This document shows, one piece after another, positions 59,179-64,000 of a DNA stretch of 64,000 nt. The notes under the pieces are model-generated. The model saw nothing but the letters and a program-made list of their open reading frames with translations, was not told where the DNA came from and did not search any database. Source of the stretch: Fimenecus sp051881455 (lineage in GTDB: Bacteria; Bacillota; Clostridia; Oscillospirales; Acutalibacteraceae); contig JBJEPX010000005.1 in the NCBI GenBank assembly GCA_051881455.1, positions 9,221 through 73,220 on the forward strand, written 5' to 3'. The stretch's first letter is position 1. The number at the start of each line of letters is the position of its first letter. The translations under genes and the position numbers were made by a program.

Positions 59179-59504
59179 TGACAGTTGAAAGTTTAAAGGA
59201 AAAACTGAATTTAAAAGTGCTTGTTGAGGGCGATATGTCACGGGAGGTAAAGGGCGGATACTGCGGCGATTTGTTAAGCTGGGTAATGGGCAGAGCCCAA
59301 AGCGGGGACTGCTGGATGACCGTTATGGGTAATATTAACGCCATAGCCGTTGCGGTGCTTGCCGACTGTGCGTGCATTGTTCTTACGGAAAATGCCTCAT
59401 TGGACGATGATGCAAAAGCACGCGCCGAAATGCAGGAGGTAACGATTCTTGCAACAGAGGAAAATGCATATTCCCTTGCTGTAAAGCTTGGTGAGCTGTT
59501 ATGA
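59178..59504 (+). CDS. Second DRTGG-domain protein
   Basis: This 108-residue single-domain protein (LVEGDMSREVKGGYCGDLLS, AVAVLADCACIVLTENASLD) is related in layout to the first DRTGG gene but clearly diverged. Its ATG overlaps the hydrogenase-like stop by one base, and its own end overlaps the PHP gene by four. Two DRTGG proteins in one unit suggest a heteromeric sensor. Function is unknown. Confidence 0.85.
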   Translation: MTVESLKEKLNLKVLVEGDMSREVKGGYCGDLLSWVMGRAQSGDCWMTVMGNINAIAVAVLADCACIVLTENASLDDDAKARAEMQEVTILATEENAYSLAVKLGELL

Positions 59505-60214
59505 ACCTGAAATACGATTTTCATCTTCATTCATGCCTTTCTCCCTGCGGCGACAACGATATGACGCCCTATAACCTTGTTAATATGGCAAAGCTTTTGG
59601 GGTATGACATTATCGCTTTAACAGACCATAACTCCTGTCTTAACTGCCCTGCCGCACTTAAAGCAGGCGAGGAGGCAGGCATTACAGTTGTGCCCGGAAT
59701 GGAGCTTTGCACCTCTGAGGAAATACACGCCGTTTGCCTTTTCCCCGATTTGGAGAAGGCGCTGGAATTTTCGGATTATGTTAAATCCACCATGCCACCT
59801 GTCAAAAACGATGCGTCCATTTTCGGAGAACAGCTTATTATGGACAGCACCGACCGAATAATCGGCAATGAGGAAATACTGCTTACTGCCGCTTCGGGAA
59901 TCAGCATTGACGATGCGGCGAAAGAGGTGTCACGGTTCGGGGGAGCGGTGTTTCCTGCACATCTTGACCGTGCGTCATACTCCGTGCTGTCCGTGTTGGG
60001 CTTTATGTATCCCGAAATGGGGTTTACTGCGGCGGAATTTACACATAAGGCATATATTCCCCAGTATGAAGAAAAGCACCCCTTGCTAAAAGAGATGAAA
60101 AAGCTCCGCAATTCTGATGCTCACTATCTTGAAAACATGGTTGAGCCGTCGGTTGAAATTGACCTTCCCCAATGCAGTGCAGAGGCGGTAGTGAGTTTTT
60201 TGCGAGGGGAATAA
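59501..60214 (+). CDS. PHP-domain phosphoesterase
   Basis: This 237-residue PHP protein carries the metal motifs YDFHLHSCLSPCGDNDMTP (HxH), ALTDHNS, VVPGMELCT, FPAHLDR and NSDAHYLENM. PHP proteins hydrolyse phosphoesters such as nucleotides or histidinol phosphate; RNase AM-like 3',5'-pAp activity is seen in relatives. It is last in the sensory hydrogenase cluster. A terminator follows. Confidence 0.9.
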   Translation: MNLKYDFHLHSCLSPCGDNDMTPYNLVNMAKLLGYDIIALTDHNSCLNCPAALKAGEEAGITVVPGMELCTSEEIHAVCLFPDLEKALEFSDYVKSTMPPVKNDASIFGEQLIMDSTDRIIGNEEILLTAASGISIDDAAKEVSRFGGAVFPAHLDRASYSVLSVLGFMYPEMGFTAAEFTHKAYIPQYEEKHPLLKEMKKLRNSDAHYLENMVEPSVEIDLPQCSAEAVVSFLRGE

Positions 60215-60235
60215 AATATAATAAGATAAAAAATC

Positions 60236-60271
60236 AGGGACAGTTCAAATTGAACTGCCCCTAAATTTTTT
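60236..60271 (+). terminator. Terminator of the hydrogenase-like operon
   Basis: AGGGACAGTTCAA and TTGAACTGCCCCT form a stem with one mismatch, followed by TTTTTTT at 60265-60271. Confidence 0.85.
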
Positions 60272-60302
60272 TATAAATGCTTATCAAGTTGTCTATGAAA
60301 AA

Positions 60303-60515
60303 TCAGCCGATTTGTTTAACAAGGTCATACTGCCTGCCGTCACGCAAAAATACGGGGATTTGGTCGAGTTTTGATTTGACGGTGACGGTCTGCCCGCCCT
60401 CGTACATTTTTCCGTCGATGGCACTTTGCCATTTTGCGCCTTTCGGCAACAATTTCGTAGCGTTCCGTTTGGATTTTAAGGGTACCGCTTTCTTTTGTTA
60501 TCATGAAACTCATTT
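60303..60515 (-). pseudogene. Remnant of a GH31 glycosidase gene
   Basis: In the minus strand one frame encodes LPKGAKWQSAIDGKMYEGGQ followed by TVTVKSKLDQIPVFLRDGRQ and a stop. This is the conserved post-barrel segment of GH31 enzymes. The frame has no start and is broken just upstream; another frame there begins MSFMITKESGTLKIQTE, which could be the old N-terminus. I read it as an internally deleted, frameshifted GH31 gene of about 70 remaining codons. Confidence 0.65.
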
Positions 60516-60528
60516 TTCCATCTCACTA

Positions 60529-60954
60529 TTATTTACTTTGCATTTTTATAAGCTCTGCTTTCAACCGCAAATATGCGCTTTCGGCGTTATTTGCGTCCAT
60601 AACGGCGCTTTCCATGGGGCAAAGTCCGTCTCCTTTGCGGTTTTGAATACGGGGCACAAGATGAGTAAACTTGTATTCAATCCCTGCGGCTTTCAACACA
60701 TCTTCGGCAGGCTCGCTGAGTACTGCGGCATATACGGCAGAAATCCCTGCCTTTTCCATTAAAAACGCCGCCGCTTTTCCCACTACCTTGTCCGCCGCAA
60801 CTGCACCTTGCAGGTTTTCGCCGCTTTCTATCCATTGCATAAACGGTTTTATGCCGCGGTCGGCGGTTTTCAAAAACTTGTCACCGCATTTCACAACACA
60901 GGTGAGATTTTCACTTTCTAAAATCACTTTACAGCTTTCCAAATCGGGGTGCAT
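60529..60954 (-). CDS. DUF1893-domain protein
   Basis: This 141-residue protein matches the DUF1893 layout, a cytidine-deaminase-like fold: NLTCVVKCGDKFLKTADRGI, then AAADKVVGKAAAFLMEKAGI and VLSEPAEDVLKAAGIEYKFT, ending with NRKGDGLCPMESAV. The Cys in CPMES and the lysine of the DKVVG segment are family positions. Function is unestablished. It overlaps the ECF S-component gene by 26 bases, suggesting a joint role in uptake or modification of a small cofactor-like molecule. Confidence 0.85.
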   Translation of the reverse strand: MHPDLESCKVILESENLTCVVKCGDKFLKTADRGIKPFMQWIESGENLQGAVAADKVVGKAAAFLMEKAGISAVYAAVLSEPAEDVLKAAGIEYKFTHLVPRIQNRKGDGLCPMESAVMDANNAESAYLRLKAELIKMQSK

Positions 60955-61507
60955 ATGTAATTAACCTCGCTTTTTTAAGAGCGGCAACCAAAATCGGTAT
61001 AACTACCGCCTGTAATATAATCCCCGGCATACCGGTTGTAATGGCAGTCCATACCGCCGCGGAAGCGGTCACCATACCCTGAATTTCCAAGTGCAGAACG
61101 CGGAGTGCAAAGAAAGCGGTAACAAAATATACCGCCCGCCCGCAAATCCATGTAAGGGGCAGATTTAGCCACACCGGCAGTCGGCATTTATGCACCAAAA
61201 CCGATGTAAAAAAGCCGTATGCCCCCAATTCAAACACCATAAACACAAGCCGCGGAAACGCAGGCATACCGCTAACAAAGAAACTTAAAATCGGGGACAT
61301 CGCGCCGCACACAAGTGCCGCCGCGGGATTTAACAGATATCCGCCCAAAATCACGGGCAGGTGCATGGGTAAAAATGCGTTGCCCATAGGCTTTCCGCCG
61401 ATAAGATGAAAAACCTGAGGCAACACCACCGACAGCGCGCACACAAGCGCCGCCGTAGCGACGGTGCGTGCGGGGAACGCCGTTTTTTTTGTTTTTACTT
61501 GTTCCAT
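60929..61507 (-). CDS. ECF transporter substrate-binding (S) component
   Basis: The start is the ATG after AAAGGGTGAT, giving 192 residues and about five or six helices. TAALVCALSVVLPQVFHLIG and the FLPMHLPVILGGYLLNPAAA segment are typical of ECF S components, which bind a vitamin and share the EcfAAT energising module. No ecf genes lie in the window, so it uses a shared module from elsewhere. The vitamin cannot be read from the sequence. Confidence 0.87.
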   Translation of the reverse strand: MEQVKTKKTAFPARTVATAALVCALSVVLPQVFHLIGGKPMGNAFLPMHLPVILGGYLLNPAAALVCGAMSPILSFFVSGMPAFPRLVFMVFELGAYGFFTSVLVHKCRLPVWLNLPLTWICGRAVYFVTAFFALRVLHLEIQGMVTASAAVWTAITTGMPGIILQAVVIPILVAALKKARLITYAPRFGKL

Positions 61508-61512
61508 ATTTA

Positions 61513-62628
61513 TCACCCTTTGAAAAAAGCGTCTGCCTCTTTCAACTTTTCACGAATGGGCAGTTGTTGCGGACATTTTTCCTCGCATTTTCCGCAACCT
61601 ACGCATTTTTGCGCGTCACCCTTGATTTTTTTATAGGCTTTTTTCGCTCCGCCCTCATCCTGTGCACTCTTATTATACTGAGCAAAAATTTCGGGGATTT
61701 CCACGCCTTTCGGGCAGGGTACGCAGTATTCGCAATGGGTGCAGGAAATACGCGCCGAGGTTTCAAATACCTTTTTCGCGTTGGGATAGCACGCTTTTTG
61801 CTCGTCTGTTAATTTTCCGATGCGGCTCTCGTCGGCATATTGCAGATTTTGTTTTACCTGTTCCGCATTGCTCATACCGCTTAACAAAAGGCTTACTTCG
61901 GGGCGGTCCCAAATGAAATCGAGAGATGCTTGCACGGGCGAAACGCCTTGCGGCAAAGCCGCTTTTACATTGTCGGTAGGATTGGCAAGCTTACCGCCCA
62001 AGAGTGGCTCCATTACGATAACGCCCAAGCCTTTCTTTGCGGCGGCTTCCAAGCCCTTTGTGCCTGCCTGATGGTCTGTATCCACGAAATTGTATTGAAT
62101 CTGGCAAAAGTCCCAACCGTCATAGCCGTTTAAAATCGTTTCAAACGCATCGTAATTGTCGTGGAACGAAAAGCCGATATAGCGGATTTTCCCTGCCGCG
62201 CGAGCTTTTTCCATTTTGGAAAGCAAATCGAATTTCAAAGCGGAGTTTTTCCACGATTTTAAACATGCCGCGTGGAGTAAATACATATCAATATGGTCGG
62301 TTTGCAGGCGTTTTAACTGTGTGTTGAGAATTTTGTCGAACTCAAAGCCGAATTTAAACCCGCCGAAGGGAGATTTTGTGGCAAGCAAAACTTTATCACG
62401 GTAACCGTCCTGTAAAGCTTTGCCCACAAAGCCCTCGCTTTTGCCGTTGTGATAGAAAAATGCGGTGTCTATGTAGTTAATGCCGTTGTCAATGCCGTCG
62501 TGCACAATACGCGTCGCCTCTTTTTCATCAATGCTGTGGGCGAGGTTGTCGAGGGTGGGCAGACGCATACAGCCAAAGCCCAACGCCGACACCTTTTCTC
62601 CCGTTTTTCCGAAATCACGGTATTGCAT
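61513..62628 (-). CDS. Aldo/keto reductase with C-terminal 4Fe-4S domain
   Basis: This 371-residue protein has an AKR barrel (about 1-270: LGFGCMRLPT, YIDTAFFYHNGKSEG with the catalytic Tyr, LATKSPFGG) and a ferredoxin domain with CTHCEYCVPCPKGVEIP and CVGCGKCEEKCPQQLPI. This combination is common in anaerobes; the natural substrates are largely unknown. GGAGGGA precedes the ATG. A promoter TTGAAA-N18-TATAAT lies at 62672-62701 (minus strand). Confidence 0.93.
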   Translation of the reverse strand: MQYRDFGKTGEKVSALGFGCMRLPTLDNLAHSIDEKEATRIVHDGIDNGINYIDTAFFYHNGKSEGFVGKALQDGYRDKVLLATKSPFGGFKFGFEFDKILNTQLKRLQTDHIDMYLLHAACLKSWKNSALKFDLLSKMEKARAAGKIRYIGFSFHDNYDAFETILNGYDGWDFCQIQYNFVDTDHQAGTKGLEAAAKKGLGVIVMEPLLGGKLANPTDNVKAALPQGVSPVQASLDFIWDRPEVSLLLSGMSNAEQVKQNLQYADESRIGKLTDEQKACYPNAKKVFETSARISCTHCEYCVPCPKGVEIPEIFAQYNKSAQDEGGAKKAYKKIKGDAQKCVGCGKCEEKCPQQLPIREKLKEADAFFKG

Positions 62629-62671
62629 AAAATCCCTCCTGAAAATGCTGATGCAATGTTTTCGTGAGGTT

Positions 62672-62701
62672 ATTATACTATAATATATACAGTGTTTTCA
62701 A
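62672..62701 (-). promoter_or_regulatory. Promoter of the aldo/keto reductase gene
   Basis: Minus strand TTGAAA (62701-62696), 18 bases, TATAAT (62677-62672). Confidence 0.7.
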
Positions 62702-62761
62702 TCCTCAATTAAAAAATAAAGCGGCAAACAGGGATTGAGCGCCCCGATTTGCCGCGGATGG

Positions 62762-63466
62762 TTATTTGCAGAATACGTGTTTTCCTATTGTTGTTATTAC
62801 CGGTCTTGTGCGAATCCATTGGTTGCTGGTCTTTGCGGGATTATAATAGTATATTGCGCCTCCCGTCGGATCCCAGCCGTTTATGGCGTCACGCGCCGCC
62901 TTCTTCGCTGTGTCGTTAGGCTCCACACTCCAGTTGCTGTCACGCACGCAGGAAAAAGCTCCCGATTGGTACACAACGCCCGAAATTGAGTCGGGGAAAG
63001 ACGAATGGCGTACTCTGTTCAGTACAACGGCGCCTACCGCCACTTGACCTGTATAGCTTTCTCCACGAGCTTCCGCACCGATTACCTTTGCAAGCAGATA
63101 TATATCACTGCTGCTGTATCCTCCGGCAGACGAGCTGGTGCCGGAACCCAAACCTAAATACAAAAGCGTTTTCGGACCTGCAATCCCGTCAGCGGTGAGT
63201 CCGCAATTTTTCTGGAACTGCCGAACAGCCTTTTGAGTGTTCACGCCGTAAATACCGTCCACCGAACCGCTGTAAAGACCTAATTCTTTAAGCTTTTTCT
63301 GAACCTGCCGAACTTCCTCTCCTCTTGAACCGATTTTGGAAAGTGTTTGTGTGCTTTCACGGTATGAGTATGCAACAGCGGAAATCACCATTGCATTAAG
63401 AAGTATAACGGCAATGATTTGCTTGAAAAGCTGCTTTTTATTTCTTACCTCTTTTTTTGCTTCCAT
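62762..63466 (-). CDS. sleB: Spore cortex-lytic enzyme, SleB type
   Basis: This 234-residue protein has an N-terminal membrane or signal segment (QIIAVILLNAMVISAVAY), a peptidoglycan-binding domain (about 45-105: SRGEEVRQVQKKLKELGLYS, DGIYGVNTQKAVRQFQ) and a SleB hydrolase domain (about 120-234: LAKVIGAEARGESYTGQVAV, with the catalytic Glu, then GAVVLNRVRHSSFPDSISGV). SleB is a lytic transglycosylase that opens the spore cortex on germination. The usual partner ypeB is not next to it. Confidence 0.92.
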   Translation of the reverse strand: MEAKKEVRNKKQLFKQIIAVILLNAMVISAVAYSYRESTQTLSKIGSRGEEVRQVQKKLKELGLYSGSVDGIYGVNTQKAVRQFQKNCGLTADGIAGPKTLLYLGLGSGTSSSAGGYSSSDIYLLAKVIGAEARGESYTGQVAVGAVVLNRVRHSSFPDSISGVVYQSGAFSCVRDSNWSVEPNDTAKKAARDAINGWDPTGGAIYYYNPAKTSNQWIRTRPVITTIGKHVFCK

Positions 63467-63629
63467 TTTTTTATATCACCGACCGATTATTGATTTTCTA
63501 TTATGTTTGCCAATGCTGTTTTTTTTATGCACAGTTTGCTTAATTTGTGTTAAAAATGCTCCGCATATACAATATATATTACAGTCGAAAAGTTGTCGAA
63601 AAAAATTTAAAAAAATTAAAAAATAAGTG

Positions 63630-63658
63630 TTGACAAGAGTGTTTCGTTGTGATATTAT
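63630..63658 (+). promoter_or_regulatory. rRNA promoter P1
   Basis: TTGACA (63630-63635), exactly 17 bases, TATTAT (63653-63658). The 63467-63629 stretch is AT-rich and shows no gene. Confidence 0.88.
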
Positions 63659-63722
63659 ATCAAAGCTGTCTGCGAGAGATTGCGGCGCAAGTCAAAAAAC
63701 TGAAAAAAGTTTAAAAAACTTG

Positions 63723-63751
63723 TTGACAATCTACGGGAGTTTTGTTATAAT
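63723..63751 (+). promoter_or_regulatory. rRNA promoter P2
   Basis: Perfect TTGACA (63723-63728), exactly 17 bases, perfect TATAAT (63746-63751). Following bases include GACCTTGAAAATTAAACAAC (63790-63809), a usual pre-rRNA leader sequence, and a TTGCTTTAAAG (63846-63856) that resembles the boxA antitermination signal. Confidence 0.92.
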
Positions 63752-63987
63752 AAAATTCCACCCGCGAAAATCGGGTCGGGCGCAACGGACCTTGAAAATT
63801 AAACAACGACAAAAAAGTAAGGAACCCTGTAATCTTTTGAAGTTATTGCTTTAAAGGAAGTACAAGAAACAGTAATTCTGTGGTAACAAACAGAGTTAAA
63901 GAAACGCTAAGCGTTTTGAGTAAAGAAGTAAAGAGCTAAAAAGCGCTTTAAGAAATGATTGGTACATCGAAAGATGTGTTGATACAA

Positions 63988-64000
63988 TTTTTTAGAGAGT
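63988..64000 (+). rRNA. rrs: 5' end of a 16S rRNA gene (cut by the window edge)
   Basis: The window closes with TTTTTAGAGAGT, which matches the start of Firmicutes 16S rRNA just before the universal AGAGTTTGATC primer site. The tandem consensus promoters and the pre-rRNA leader support this. The exact mature end cannot be fixed from 13 bases. Confidence 0.8.

Noticed and set aside
60929..61507. Assigning a specific vitamin (niacin, folate or pantothenate) to the ECF S component
   Set aside because: No riboswitch or biosynthetic neighbour identifies the ligand, and the sequence alone does not decide it.
1..64000. CRISPR arrays, phage regions or insertion sequences
   Set aside because: I saw no spaced direct repeats, cas genes, integrases, transposases or phage structural genes.

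Overview
The window looks like chromosome from a spore-forming member of the Clostridia, probably an Oscillospirales/Ruminococcaceae-type gut Firmicute. The evidence is AGGAGG-type ribosome binding sites, moderate GC content, SpoVAC, a SleB-type cortex hydrolase and a SpoIIQ-like M23 protein. There is also a LexA of Gram-positive type, a wal-like cell-wall regulatory cluster, GPH sugar symporters beside glycosidases, and an ArgR-type operator. I assigned no species.

Layout. 1-4.0 kb (- strand): an operon with a split transketolase, a class III aminotransferase and an SCP-2-like protein, running off the left edge. 4.2-9.1 kb: secA and two membrane proteins. 9.3-14.5 kb: an AraC-type regulator divergent from a GPH symporter and a GH2 glycosidase. 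14.8-17.6 kb: a small gene behind a LexA box, then an ArgR-boxed amino-acid ABC transporter whose binding protein is circularly permuted. 17.7-20.3 kb: a small gene overlapping a 225-bp inverted-repeat element, then an XRE/membrane regulator pair. 20.4-30.1 kb: trpS, then a complete shikimate-to-phenylalanine/tyrosine operon (aroF, tyrA, aroB, aroA, aroC, pheA, an aroE-aroK fusion, aroQ) behind a Phe/Tyr-rich leader peptide and attenuator. 30.2-40.6 kb: a GH28 enzyme, GtrA and HAD proteins, an MBL hydrolase, an Sfp-type transferase, a methyltransferase, a SpoIIQ-like protein, a second 225-bp element, a C92-type hydrolase, a patatin and spoVAC. 40.6-41.0 kb: a strong candidate for a standalone structured RNA of about 430 nt. 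41.1-47.5 kb (-): an HtrA-HK-RR-RlmH-WalJ-MurA block resembling a rearranged wal cluster. 47.7-50.8 kb: a HAD phosphatase, RarA, dCMP deaminase and YfbR-type nucleotidase. 50.9-56.6 kb (-): GPH symporter, GH31, carboxylesterase, lexA. 56.8-60.3 kb: a small-RNA candidate and a sensory [FeFe]-hydrogenase-type cluster. 60.3-63.5 kb (-): a GH31 remnant, DUF1893, ECF S component, aldo/keto reductase and SleB. 63.6-64.0 kb: tandem rRNA promoters and leader, ending in the first bases of a 16S rRNA gene.

Connections. Three related palindromes (at 14818, 47699 and 56725) suggest a small LexA regulon covering lexA, the rarA operon and an unknown 79-aa protein. The aromatic operon holds all seven shikimate steps plus the Phe and Tyr branches behind one promoter, with transcription set by translation of a leader peptide. 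The carbohydrate genes form two local uptake-plus-hydrolysis units. The most unusual items are the permuted binding protein, the leader-peptide attenuator, the unidentified structured RNA and the paired 225-bp elements.
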